The notes under the pieces: model-generated
What the model saw: only the letters and a program-made list of their open reading frames with translations
The model's database searches: none
What the model was told of the DNA's origin: nothing
Shown here: positions 8,100-16,252 of the stretch, one piece after another
How the letters are laid out: each line of letters opens with the position of its first letter
Position numbering within the stretch: position 1 is the first letter of the stretch
From: Clostridiaceae bacterium
Lineage (GTDB): Bacteria; Bacillota; Clostridia; Oscillospirales; Acutalibacteraceae
Assembly: GCA_016297645.1 (NCBI GenBank)
Contig: JAEDGF010000024.1
Coordinates: 1-26,475 of the forward strand
Direction of reading: 5' to 3'
DNA length: 26,475 bases
Program-made: the position numbers and the translations under genes

Positions 8100-8312
8100 T
8101 TATTTTGCGGTCGCAAGGATAAGTGCGACAACGAAGGCATAAATTGCGGTCGACTCTGCAAGTGCGCAGCCGAGAAGAAGTATCGTCTGAATTTTTCCGG
8201 CAGCTTCGGGCTGACGGGCGGACGACTCGACCGACTTGATGGTCGCAAAGCACATACCGAAGCCGACAAGGCAAACGGCGAACATAATGATAGCAGCAGC
8301 AATGTAATTCAT
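8100..8312 (-). CDS. atpE: ATP synthase c subunit (proteolipid)
   Basis: This is the ring-forming c subunit of Fo, 70 residues and two membrane helices joined by the polar loop SARQPEA at 31-37. The ion-carrying carboxylate is Glu53 in LAESTAIY. Aligned on RQPEA with the sodium-type c subunit of Ilyobacter, the second-helix ligand pattern (Glu, Ser54, Tyr58) is kept, but the first-helix Gln is Met20, so ion choice (H+ or Na+) cannot be settled. The first helix also lacks the usual GxGxGxG run and is Ala/Ile/Met/Phe-rich, which could change ring packing. AGGAGG lies 8 bases before the ATG. Confidence 0.95.
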   Translation of the reverse strand: MNYIAAAIIMFAVCLVGFGMCFATIKSVESSARQPEAAGKIQTILLLGCALAESTAIYAFVVALILATAK

Positions 8313-8358
8313 GATAATTTCCTCCTGAAATATATAAATTGTTTCCGACTATTGGATT

Positions 8359-9270
8359 TTACTCCATTGCTTCGTTTATGAATGTAAGCGAAAGCGTAAT
8401 AAAAATGTAAATTTGTATCATGGGGTGGAACAGATTGAAGTACAGTCCTGCAACAGCAGGCAGACCGGACGCATATCCGCCGAGCACGCCTTTGAGCAGA
8501 TCCATGACCATCATTCCGCCTATCATGTTGCCGAACAGACGGCAGGCAAGCGACACGGGAACCGCAAAATCGCTGACGGCTTTAAGCGGTATCATAATGG
8601 GACGCATTGCCGGAACCGCTCCGCCCATTGATTTGAGTCTGCCCAGCACACCGTGCTTTTTAATGCCGTAGATGTTGAGCAGAAAGAAGGTCATAAATCC
8701 GAGTGCGAGCGTACAGGTGAGGTCGGATGTGGGTGCGCGCAGCCCGAAAAGCTCCGAAAATGCGCAGCCTATCATAAACAGCGCTACCGAGAGCATATAG
8801 GGCGAAAGTCCTTTTGCCGCCTTCTCGCCTACAACTCCCGCGACATACTTGTCAAGGAATTCGACTATCGCCTCGGATGCGTTCTGAACGGAAGTCGGAC
8901 GCCCGGCAGAGAACTTCGAAATCGCGAAAACTCTGAACAGCACCAGCACCGCGATAATGACCGCACTGCTCACCGCCGCGATAATTGTCGTTTTCGCAAC
9001 AGTGAAGCCGCCGAAAAGCTCTACCCTCTCGCTGAACATCTCGAAGTCGATGGCAAAATGGAACTTCTTCTGCGAAAACCATGTTATGAAAACGCCCACA
9101 ACAAACCACGCGCCGATAATAAGTCCCATGAACCACAGCTTTTTGACGCGCTTTTGTTTTTTCGTAAGCTCGTGCCCGTCGTTTTTCCGCACCGCGTGCA
9201 GATAGCCCACAAGGCACACGGCAAATATAATCGCACCGGCAGCGAGCTTTATCACCGTTTGGACATCCAT
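8359..9270 (-). CDS. atpB: ATP synthase a subunit
   Basis: This is the a subunit of Fo, the stator channel that passes ions to the c ring. The protein has 303 residues and several membrane helices. The essential Arg is Arg244 in SLACRLFGNMIGG. RPTSVQNASEAIVEFLD (~124-140), PTSDLTCTLAL (~180-190) and the C-terminal FHPMIQIYIFITLSL are family signatures. It is somewhat longer than typical, with an extra hydrophobic helix and a basic segment at the N-terminus (~5-45). GGGAGGG lies 7 bases before ATG 9270, and the gene begins three bases after the upstream membrane-protein gene ends. Confidence 0.97.
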   Translation of the reverse strand: MDVQTVIKLAAGAIIFAVCLVGYLHAVRKNDGHELTKKQKRVKKLWFMGLIIGAWFVVGVFITWFSQKKFHFAIDFEMFSERVELFGGFTVAKTTIIAAVSSAVIIAVLVLFRVFAISKFSAGRPTSVQNASEAIVEFLDKYVAGVVGEKAAKGLSPYMLSVALFMIGCAFSELFGLRAPTSDLTCTLALGFMTFFLLNIYGIKKHGVLGRLKSMGGAVPAMRPIMIPLKAVSDFAVPVSLACRLFGNMIGGMMVMDLLKGVLGGYASGLPAVAGLYFNLFHPMIQIYIFITLSLTFINEAME

Positions 9271-9273
9271 GAG

Positions 9274-9594
9274 CTATCCCTCCCTTCTGCGTGAAGCAGA
9301 TATTCTTACGGCAAGAACAACGACAAGCGTTATGAAAAAGCCTGCGCCGAATCCTGCCGCAGCCCCGACGGCGAAAGCCCTCAGGAATTTGAGAAAAACA
9401 AAAATACCCACTCCGTAAAGAGCCGCTTTTCCCAAAACGACGGCTCCGCCGAGCAGATATCTTTTTGAAAGCAGCATTCCGACGGCAAGGTTTTGCAGAA
9501 ATATCTGCACCGCACCGATCACCGCTGCAAGTATAACCGTGAGTATCATCATCAGCACCGCCTTTGGACAGACTGTCTGAAAGCGGATCACCAC
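9274..9594 (-). CDS. Small membrane protein at the atpI position of the ATP synthase operon
   Basis: This protein has up to 106 residues and about three to four hydrophobic helices, ending in the basic tail SASRRREG. It is the first gene of the operon and directly precedes atpB, where many bacteria carry atpI, a poorly conserved assembly factor for the c ring. The identification rests mainly on position, size and hydrophobicity; I see no decisive motif. The start is uncertain. The longest frame begins with GTG 9594 and has no clear ribosome site, whereas ATG 9552, preceded by AAAGG at about 8 bases, would give 92 residues. Confidence 0.7.
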   Translation of the reverse strand: MVIRFQTVCPKAVLMMILTVILAAVIGAVQIFLQNLAVGMLLSKRYLLGGAVVLGKAALYGVGIFVFLKFLRAFAVGAAAGFGAGFFITLVVVLAVRISASRRREG

Positions 9595-9634
9595 AGACCC
9601 GACTTTCGTCAGACTATTAACTGATCAGGCTATA

Positions 9635-9662
9635 ATTATAACGCGGCGGATGTAATAATCAA
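9635..9662 (-). promoter_or_regulatory. Promoter of the ATP synthase operon
   Basis: On the minus strand TTGATT (9662-9657) and a perfect TATAAT (9640-9635) are 16 bases apart, about 40 bases before the first possible start codon. A CTGATCAG palindrome lies just downstream at 9621-9628. The 9663-9805 interval up to the lysR stop is AT-rich and shows no gene. Confidence 0.75.
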
Positions 9663-9805
9663 GTGTTTTTTCGTAAATTCACAAATTTAACATAAAAAAT
9701 CGGACAAAAAGTAATAAAACAAGGTATGGCATACATATTAGGATATGTTATTTATTACATCTATTCAGTTCCATGCAGAGCGGAATTCGCTTCGTACCTG
9801 TCCGT

Positions 9806-10753
9806 TTATTTTGCCTTGTACACCTCCATGGCGCACTGTACAAATGCCTCCATCGCACGCGAGGGATAGCGTTTTTTCTTGTAGCCTATCGAGAGCTTAC
9901 GGCGTGTGTTTTCGCCGGATATCTTGTATATACGGCACTTTGATGTTCCGTGGACAGCCCTCATAAGGTTATCCGTCACTATTGTAAGCCCAAGACCGGC
10001 ACGCGACATATTATACGCCGTCATGAGCTGGTCGGAATAAATTCTGACGCGCGGCTGGAATCCGGCGTTTTCACACAGCTGCATGGTACGGGTATACATA
10101 TCGTTTCCTTTTTTGAGAACAAGGAAATCTTCGTCCGCAAAATCGCGAAGATCGACCGTGGGACACATTCTGTCAAGGTAACGCCCCGAGGCAAAGTCCT
10201 TATCGTTAAGGCTGCGTTCCTCAAAGCGCGCATTTATGGGGTTGGTGATCGGTACACTGAGAAGCAGAGTTTCATCCGAGAGCGGATAGGAAACAAACAG
10301 CTCCGGGTCAAAGTCGTGCGCGACGAGAATGTCGACCTTTTCGTCGAGAAGCTGATTTTTAAGGTCGTGCGTGTGCGACTCGACAAGCTCGACATTTATC
10401 CCGGAATAGGTGTTCATAAAACGAAGGATTATTTCGGGCAGTATAAACGAAGATATAAAATTCTCACCGCTCACGGTAACGCTGCCGCTTTTCATTTCCG
10501 ACAGGTCGTTGAGCTGATTGAGCATATTGTGCTGCAAGGCACGCATCTGTTCTATTGATTCAATACAGACTCTGCCTGCCTGAGTCATTGATATAGGATT
10601 TGTAGAGCGGTCAAATATCGTGATACCGAGCTGTTTTTCCACCTTTTTTACGGCTGCCGAAAGTGCCGGCTGAGAAATGAAAAGTTTTTTTGCCGCTGCG
10701 GAAAAACTCTTTTCAAGGTAGACCTCGTATACATAATCCATTCCGTCAAACAT
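9806..10753 (-). CDS. LysR-family transcriptional regulator
   Basis: This is a 315-residue LysR-type regulator. The N-terminal winged helix-turn-helix (~1-60) has the family pattern SFSAAAKKLFISQPALSAAVKKVE followed by LFDR-like IFDRSTNPISMTQAG. A linker helix follows, then a periplasmic-binding-protein-like effector domain (~90-300, with GLGLTIVTDNL near its end). ATG 10753 lies 6 bases after AGGAGG. The gene is divergent from the TAXI-TRAP transporter genes that begin at 11030, the usual arrangement for a LysR regulator and its target. The effector is therefore probably the transporter's substrate or a product of it (inference). The gene ends about 145 bases before the atp promoter on the same strand. 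Confidence 0.95.
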   Translation of the reverse strand: MFDGMDYVYEVYLEKSFSAAAKKLFISQPALSAAVKKVEKQLGITIFDRSTNPISMTQAGRVCIESIEQMRALQHNMLNQLNDLSEMKSGSVTVSGENFISSFILPEIILRFMNTYSGINVELVESHTHDLKNQLLDEKVDILVAHDFDPELFVSYPLSDETLLLSVPITNPINARFEERSLNDKDFASGRYLDRMCPTVDLRDFADEDFLVLKKGNDMYTRTMQLCENAGFQPRVRIYSDQLMTAYNMSRAGLGLTIVTDNLMRAVHGTSKCRIYKISGENTRRKLSIGYKKKRYPSRAMEAFVQCAMEVYKAK

Positions 10754-10910
10754 AAATAACCTCCTGCAAACGGCTCATTTTACTATATGCTAACACAAAA
10801 AAAAGATAAAAGCAACCGTTATCAGGGAAGATATTTTAGGATCGCTGCCGGCGGACACTCCGCACATAACGCAGAAATAACGGAAAAACGACAAAGCCGG
10901 ACAAAACTGT

Positions 10911-10927
10911 TATAAATTTTATTTATA
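10911..10927 (+). promoter_or_regulatory. Candidate LysR recognition site
   Basis: TATAAA and TTTATA form a perfect inverted repeat with 5 bases between, containing the T-N11-A pattern typical of LysR sites. Its centre is about 66 bases before the predicted transcription start of the TAXI-TRAP genes, the usual position for an activating LysR site. A second inverted repeat, TTGAT and ATCAA at 10950-10965, overlaps the -35. Confidence 0.5.
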
Positions 10928-10949
10928 CATATTATACAACTATTTGTAC

Positions 10950-10978
10950 TTGATTATATTATCAACATATGGTATACT
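10950..10978 (+). promoter_or_regulatory. Promoter of the TAXI-TRAP transporter operon
   Basis: TTGATT (10950-10955) and TATACT (10973-10978) are separated by 17 bases, about 50 bases upstream of the start codon of the receptor gene. Confidence 0.75.
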
Positions 10979-11029
10979 CTGCCGGTATGGAACAACAATT
11001 CCGAATAAAAATTGAAAGGGAAAAAAACA

Positions 11030-12025
11030 ATGAAAAAGATCATCTCTGTTCTTCTTGCACTCACATTCGTTCTTTTCTGCTTCGCTTCCTGCGGCGAAAA
11101 GACAAACAACGACCCCACGGATTCCGCAAATCCCGGTACGACTTCGTCCGAGAACCTCCGTTTCGTAACGGGCGGTGAAAGCGGCACATACTACGCTTTC
11201 GGTTCAGTTATCGCTCAGCACGCTACAAGCAATGCGGGCATTAAGATAACGGGTATCGTCGGCGCAGGCTCCAAATCCAATGTTTTCGAGCTTGAAGACG
11301 GCAACGCAGAGCTTGCCTTCTGCCAGTCCGATGTTATGGCTTATGCTTACAACGGCACAAACCTTTTCGATAAGCCCGTCACCTGCTTCTCCACTCTTGC
11401 AGCTCTTTACACCGAGCAGGTTCAGATCGTAACCGTTGACCCCACAATCAAGACGGTTGCCGACCTCAAAGGCAAGAATGTTTCGATAGGCGCTTCCGGC
11501 TCGGGCGTTTACTTCAACGCCGTTGACATTCTCGACGCTTACGGCATGACCGTAGACGACATCAAGCCCACGTACCAGTCCTTCGGCGACAGTGCCGACG
11601 CTCTTAAAGACGGTAAGATTGACGCTGCCTTCATCGTTGCGGGCGCTCCCACGGTTGCCGTTACCGACCTTGCAACAACCAAGACCGTAAGCCTTGTTTC
11701 TCTTGACGAGGAGCACATCAACGCTCTTATCAAGAAGTCCCCCTACTACTCAAAGTGCACCATTTCCAAGGATGTTTATAAGACCGCCGAGGACACCGTT
11801 ACCGTCGGCGTAGGCGCTGTTATCCTCGTTAAGGATTCCGTTTCCGAGGACACTGTTTACAAGATCTGCAAGGATATCTTCGACAACGCAGAGAGCCTTG
11901 TAACGAACCATGCGAAATACGGCGAACTTTCGCTTGAATTCGCTTCTTCGGTTAAGTCCGTTCCCTATCATGCGGGCGCTGTAAAGTATTTTGCCGAAAA
12001 AGGCATCACCGTTGCCGGCAAATAA
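11030..12025 (+). CDS. TRAP transporter solute receptor, TAXI family lipoprotein
   Basis: This is the extracytoplasmic substrate-binding protein of a TAXI-type TRAP importer, 331 residues. Residues 1-20 are a lipoprotein signal peptide and the lipobox FASC places the lipid-modified Cys at 21. After a short Ser/Thr/Asn linker come hallmark TAXI segments: RFVTGGESGTYYAFG (~49-63), an AELAFCQSDV region, TVADLKGKNVSIGASGSG, and the C-terminal VPYHAGAVKYFAEKG. ATG 11030 follows AAAGGG at 9 bases; an upstream TTG at 11012 would put charged residues before the signal peptide and overlap the ribosome site. The permease gene follows after 97 bases. Reported TAXI systems often carry dicarboxylates or glutamate-like compounds, but the substrate here is unknown. 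Confidence 0.96.
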   Translation: MKKIISVLLALTFVLFCFASCGEKTNNDPTDSANPGTTSSENLRFVTGGESGTYYAFGSVIAQHATSNAGIKITGIVGAGSKSNVFELEDGNAELAFCQSDVMAYAYNGTNLFDKPVTCFSTLAALYTEQVQIVTVDPTIKTVADLKGKNVSIGASGSGVYFNAVDILDAYGMTVDDIKPTYQSFGDSADALKDGKIDAAFIVAGAPTVAVTDLATTKTVSLVSLDEEHINALIKKSPYYSKCTISKDVYKTAEDTVTVGVGAVILVKDSVSEDTVYKICKDIFDNAESLVTNHAKYGELSLEFASSVKSVPYHAGAVKYFAEKGITVAGK

Positions 12026-12035
12026 GCTTTTGCAC

Positions 12036-12049
12036 TGTCTGAACAGACA
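12036..12049 (+). repeat. Small inverted repeat after the receptor gene
   Basis: TGTCTG, AA and CAGACA form a 6-bp stem 10 bases downstream of the receptor stop codon. It is followed directly by the larger hairpin at 12055-12088. Confidence 0.55.
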
Positions 12050-12054
12050 ATAGC

Positions 12055-12088
12055 TTCGGGGGCTGCATCGTTGAACGCAGCCCCCGAA
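12055..12088 (+). terminator. GC-rich hairpin between receptor and permease genes
   Basis: TTCGGGGGCTGC (12055-12066) pairs perfectly with GCAGCCCCCGAA (12077-12088) over a 10-base loop. What follows is A-rich rather than a clean T run, so it probably acts as a partial terminator or as a 3' stabiliser that lets the receptor be made in excess of the permease. Confidence 0.6.
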
Positions 12089-12122
12089 ATTAAAAATTAT
12101 ACTCAGGAAAGGAGCGGTCAAT

Positions 12123-14213
12123 TTGGGCAAATTCAGTAAAAAGAGCAAGGAAAAAGTCGTTATCGACAGCGCGTTTTCCGCTGCACCGGCAGACGACGCT
12201 GCCACCGCAGCCGACCTTGACGATGTCATGCGTAAGTATGACAAAGAATCAAATACCCGTATATGGGAAGGCATTCCAAAAATAATCGTAACGATAATAA
12301 CAGCCGTTTTCTCGGTTTACTGCATAGGCATGACACTTTTCTCGACGGCACTGCCGGAGGTAAGGCTCACCGTTTTCATGGGCTGCATAATCGTTATCGG
12401 TTTCCTGAACTATCCTGCCAACAAGCACCATGTAAAGCAGAATAGTATACCGTGGTACGACCTTATACTTATGGCTGTGGGCGCGGCGTGCTTCTTCTAT
12501 TTCGCGATAAACGCACAGGCGATAATCAACAAGGCGACAAGAATAGCGCCTCTTGATGTCGCTATCGGTATAATAGGCATTCTCGTTCTCATCGAGCTTT
12601 GCCGCCGCTGCGTCGGTATCCCCATTCTCTGCGTTGCCGGCGCACTCGTTATCTATGCGTTCTACTACTACATAGGCGTTCACGATACATCGTTTTACTC
12701 GTCACTCAAAACGATAATCTACAAGCTTTTCTACACCACCGGCGGTGTTATAGGAACTCCCGTAAATGTCTGCTACACATACATAGTGCTGTTCATAATT
12801 TTCGGCGCGTTCCTTGAAAGAACCGGAATCGCAAACTTCTTCATTGCGTTTGCAAACCGTATCGCAGGCTGGTCGAGCGGCGGTCCCGCAAAGGTCGCAG
12901 TTATCTCGTCCGCTCTGTGCGGCATGGTTTCCGGCTCCTCTGTCGGCAACACCGTTACCACCGGCTCGGTCACCATCCCCATGATGAAAAAGACCGGCTA
13001 CAAGCCCGAATTCGCAGGCGCTGTCGAAGCTGCCGCCTCCACCGGCGGTCAGATAATGCCTCCCATCATGGGCGCTGCCGCATTCCTCATGGCTGAGTAC
13101 ATGAACCTCCCGTATTCAACCGTTGCGGTAAAGGCTATTCTCCCCGCAATACTCTACTTCACGGGCATTTTCATCTCGGTTCACCTCGAAGCGAAAAAGC
13201 TCGGACTTAAAGGCATTTCGAAGGCGGAGCTTCCCAAGTGGAGCTACCTCGGAAAGAACTGCTACCTCATGCTTCCCCTCGTGCTGCTCGTATGGCTCGT
13301 TTCCTCGGGCACAAAGACGATGGCTTCCTCTGCCGCTATCTCGATAGGCGCAGCGTTTATCATAGGTATGATAAACCTCGTAGCCACCGAGTATCAGGAA
13401 AGAGAACCGGGCGAGGGCTTCGGCGCCGCTCTTAAACGCGGCGTAATAAAGAGCCTCAATGCGGCGCTTGACGCGCTCGTTGCGGGCGGCAAGGGCGCTA
13501 TCACCGTTGCCGTTGCCTGCGCTATGGCAGGTATCATAGCAGGCTGCATCACCGTAACGGGACTTGCAAACCAGCTTATCGGCGCTATAGTAGATGTTGC
13601 ACAGAACGCGACCATCATAGGACTTCTTCTGACAATGGTCTGCTGCATTATCCTCGGAATGGGCGTTCCCACCACCGCGAACTACTGCATTATGGCGGCA
13701 ACCTGCGCACCGATTCTTATAAAGCTCGGCTTCCCCATTGTTGCGGCTCACTTCTTCGTTTTCTACTTCGGCATCGTCGCCGACATCACTCCGCCCGTTG
13801 CACTCGCGGCATACGCAGGCTCGGCAATAGCGAAGGCAAACCCGATGAAAACCGGACTCAATGCCACAAAGCTTGCGATTGCGGCGTTCATCGTTCCGTT
13901 TATCTTCGCATACAGCCCGAAAATGCTCTTTGAGGGCGACATTACGGCGTACGATGTTATCTCCGTTTCACTCTCGGCAATACTCGGACTTTTCGGTGTC
14001 GCACTTGCCCTCAACGGCCATTTGTTCACGAAGGTCAATCCGCTGTTCCGTGTCATTGCGGCGGCAGGCGGCTTGTGCCTTATCTACCCCGGACTTGTTA
14101 CCGACCTTATAGGTCTGTCAGCAGTGGGCGCAGTCTGTGTTGCTCAGTATTTCATCGCGAAAGCGCAGCACGGTCATGCGGCGGGAACACCGACGAAATC
14201 GGCGGTTTCCTGA
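12123..14213 (+). CDS. TRAP transporter permease, fused small and large subunits (TAXI type)
   Basis: This fused DctQ/DctM-type permease has 696 residues. A charged cytoplasmic N-terminus (~1-45) precedes about four helices of the small-subunit part (~48-185). The large, ion-coupled transport domain follows from ~210 on. It has the inverted-repeat signatures GMVSGSSVGNTVTTGSVTIPMMKK and STGGQIMPPIMGAAAF in the first half, and GMGVPTTANYCIMAA and ADITPPVALAAYAGSAIA in the second. The start is TTG 12123, 8 bases after AAAGGAG; the first ATG would delete part of the N-terminal tail, and no other good start exists. It works with the receptor encoded upstream for secondary uptake driven by an ion gradient. 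A strong terminator follows. Confidence 0.96.
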   Translation: MGKFSKKSKEKVVIDSAFSAAPADDAATAADLDDVMRKYDKESNTRIWEGIPKIIVTIITAVFSVYCIGMTLFSTALPEVRLTVFMGCIIVIGFLNYPANKHHVKQNSIPWYDLILMAVGAACFFYFAINAQAIINKATRIAPLDVAIGIIGILVLIELCRRCVGIPILCVAGALVIYAFYYYIGVHDTSFYSSLKTIIYKLFYTTGGVIGTPVNVCYTYIVLFIIFGAFLERTGIANFFIAFANRIAGWSSGGPAKVAVISSALCGMVSGSSVGNTVTTGSVTIPMMKKTGYKPEFAGAVEAAASTGGQIMPPIMGAAAFLMAEYMNLPYSTVAVKAILPAILYFTGIFISVHLEAKKLGLKGISKAELPKWSYLGKNCYLMLPLVLLVWLVSSGTKTMASSAAISIGAAFIIGMINLVATEYQEREPGEGFGAALKRGVIKSLNAALDALVAGGKGAITVAVACAMAGIIAGCITVTGLANQLIGAIVDVAQNATIIGLLLTMVCCIILGMGVPTTANYCIMAATCAPILIKLGFPIVAAHFFVFYFGIVADITPPVALAAYAGSAIAKANPMKTGLNATKLAIAAFIVPFIFAYSPKMLFEGDITAYDVISVSLSAILGLFGVALALNGHLFTKVNPLFRVIAAAGGLCLIYPGLVTDLIGLSAVGAVCVAQYFIAKAQHGHAAGTPTKSAVS

Positions 14214-14270
14214 CGCGGTATAAAAGCCGCAGGGCTTCTCAGCCGTCAAATACTGTCATAACCAAGTAAG

Positions 14271-14316
14271 GGATCGCAGCTCTTTACGGAGCGCGATCCT
14301 TTATTTTTTTATTTTA
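14271..14316 (+). terminator. Intrinsic terminator of the TRAP operon
   Basis: GGATCGC (14271-14277) pairs with GCGATCC (14293-14299), and GCTC pairs with GAGC inside, with one bulged A and a 6-base loop. A T-rich tail follows from 14300. Confidence 0.9.
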
Positions 14317-14330
14317 TACAGACATTTTTA

Positions 14331-14359
14331 TAGACAACACGCCGCATTGATGCTATAAT
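14331..14359 (+). promoter_or_regulatory. Promoter upstream of the zinc-ribbon pseudokinase gene
   Basis: TAGACA (14331-14336) and TATAAT (14354-14359) are 17 bases apart, about 75 bases before the start codon and just after the TRAP terminator. Confidence 0.75.
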
Positions 14360-14433
14360 GTACGGTGTATATTTATGTAACGGTATAGTTTGACAGGGAC
14401 TGAACGAATCGGCCCGGTAAAGAAAAAATTATA

Positions 14434-16230
14434 ATGGAGTTGAACCGCAAAATGACAGAGCTTAACAATCTTTGCCTTTCGTGCATGAATGACATGGGCG
14501 GAAACGAAATATGTCCGCATTGCGGTAACAGCGGCGTTCCAGAAAGCGTGTCTTTTCTCGCTATCGTCCCGGGAACAATGCTTGCAGACAGATACTATAT
14601 AGGAAAGTGTATACGCTCAAACAGCGAAGGCTTTACATACATTGCGTATGACACACAGACGGACGAACGATGTACCGTGCGCGAATTTTTCCCGGCGGAG
14701 CTTGCCGACAGGGGCGAGGACGGTCTGACAGCCGTAGTTAAAAGCGGCTCGGACGCTGTCTTTGCGGACTGCCGCGCCTCCTTCGGAGAGCTTTGGAGCA
14801 AGCTCATGCGCCTTAAAGGGCTGACGGCGCTCGTTTCGGTCTATGACCTGTTTTCGGCAAATCTCACCTCGTACGCCGTCTATCACGATATTGAGAATAT
14901 CACGCTTCGCGACTACCTGCTCGATAACGGGCAGGGCTACATCTCGTGGGATCAGGCGAGAATACTTTTCATGCCTGTTTTGTCCACAATAGGAACACTT
15001 CATACCTCGGGCGTTATCCACCGCAACCTCAACCCGTCGTCGTTCTTCTTCGCCGAGGACGGCAAGCTGAAAATAACCGACTATGTTATTCCGCAGGCGG
15101 CAAGCGCCTACGGCGAGCTTGACAGCGTTCTGACGGACGGCTACGCGCCGATAGAGCTTTACCGTGAGGATGACCCCGTAGGCTCATGGACGGACATCTA
15201 TTCGTTCACGGCGGTCATATACCGTACACTGATAGGCACCACTCCGATTTCAGCTCCGGTAAGAGCGCAGAACGACCGGATGATGATTCCGGCGAAATTT
15301 GCCGAGATACTTCCGCCGCACATAATAAATGCGATAATAAACGGAATGCAGATAGACCCCACCGACCGCACAAGAAACGCCGAACAGCTTCGCAGCAACC
15401 TCTCGGCATCTCCCAGGGCGGTAAGTGCGAGCGCTCATGTTTTTCCGCACACGGAACCGGCTGTTCCCTCCGCCGCACCTGTTTCCGGCACAAACGCGCG
15501 TGAGCCGATAGTCACAAGACCGCATGACGAAGCGAATACGCACAGTGACCGTAAAAACAGCAGCCAGCAGAACTACGAGCAGTTTCAGGCGCAGGAAAAG
15601 AAGCGCAAAACACTCAAAGCGGTGCTTATCGCGTTTATCGTTACGCTGTTTATAGGCATCGCCATTCTCGTCAGCGCACTTTTCGGTGTAAGCGGCGGCG
15701 GCAGCAACGGCACAAACACGACCGCAAGTCAAAATATGATAACCGTGCAATCTTTCCTCGGCCGTCAGTATAATGATGTTGTAAAGGAAAACGAAGTCAC
15801 GGGAAATTTCATCATAAAGAAGATTGAGCAGAGCAACGACGCCGTTCCCTCGGGGCAGATAATAGGTCAGGATATTCCCGCAAATTCGTCTGTCGCGACC
15901 GGAACGACGATAACCTTTACGGTCAGCTCCGGCCCTCAGGTGTTCCCCATTCCCGATGTTTCGGGGCAGACCTACGAGCAGGCTATGGCTGCGCTCTCCG
16001 CGAAGGGACTTGTTTGCGAACGCGCAAAAAAATACAATGACGGGACTCATCCGGCAAATACCGTTGCCGAAACCGTTCCGCCTGCCGGTCAGGGAGTCAA
16101 AAGCGGCGACAAAGTTACAATAGTCGTTTATTCCGACCCCGAGGACACCGAAACGGCGGCACCCGATGTTCCGTCCTCGTTCGACGGTGAGAATCAGACC
16201 GTCAACGACATTCTTTCGATTTTTAACTGA
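14434..16230 (+). CDS. Zinc-ribbon, pseudokinase and two-PASTA-domain membrane protein
   Basis: This is a 598-residue Ser/Thr-kinase-like protein with catalytic motifs lost. A zinc ribbon (Cys14, Cys17, Cys27, Cys30) precedes a kinase fold at ~50-325. The ATP-lysine position reads CTVREFFP (Arg83 where Lys is expected). The catalytic loop reads HRNLNPSS (196-203) instead of HRDxKxxN, so the base Asp, the Lys and the Asn are all changed. The DFG position reads DYV (216-218), and the glycine loop keeps one Gly. A polar linker, one membrane helix (~396-419) and two extracellular PASTA domains (~435-502 and ~503-570) follow. PASTA domains usually sense peptidoglycan or lipid II, so the protein may be a scaffold or a sensor without kinase activity. 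The start is uncertain: ATG 14434 has no clear ribosome site, and ATG 14452 follows GGAG at 12 bases. cysE begins a few bases downstream. Confidence 0.92.
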   Translation: MELNRKMTELNNLCLSCMNDMGGNEICPHCGNSGVPESVSFLAIVPGTMLADRYYIGKCIRSNSEGFTYIAYDTQTDERCTVREFFPAELADRGEDGLTAVVKSGSDAVFADCRASFGELWSKLMRLKGLTALVSVYDLFSANLTSYAVYHDIENITLRDYLLDNGQGYISWDQARILFMPVLSTIGTLHTSGVIHRNLNPSSFFFAEDGKLKITDYVIPQAASAYGELDSVLTDGYAPIELYREDDPVGSWTDIYSFTAVIYRTLIGTTPISAPVRAQNDRMMIPAKFAEILPPHIINAIINGMQIDPTDRTRNAEQLRSNLSASPRAVSASAHVFPHTEPAVPSAAPVSGTNAREPIVTRPHDEANTHSDRKNSSQQNYEQFQAQEKKRKTLKAVLIAFIVTLFIGIAILVSALFGVSGGGSNGTNTTASQNMITVQSFLGRQYNDVVKENEVTGNFIIKKIEQSNDAVPSGQIIGQDIPANSSVATGTTITFTVSSGPQVFPIPDVSGQTYEQAMAALSAKGLVCERAKKYNDGTHPANTVAETVPPAGQGVKSGDKVTIVVYSDPEDTETAAPDVPSSFDGENQTVNDILSIFN

Positions 16231-16252
16231 ATAAATAAAGGCGGTGACTTTT

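Noticed and set aside
14351..15600. An active Ser/Thr kinase call
   Set aside because: The catalytic Asp, the ATP-binding Lys and the Asn of the catalytic loop are all replaced, so an active-kinase label would be misleading.
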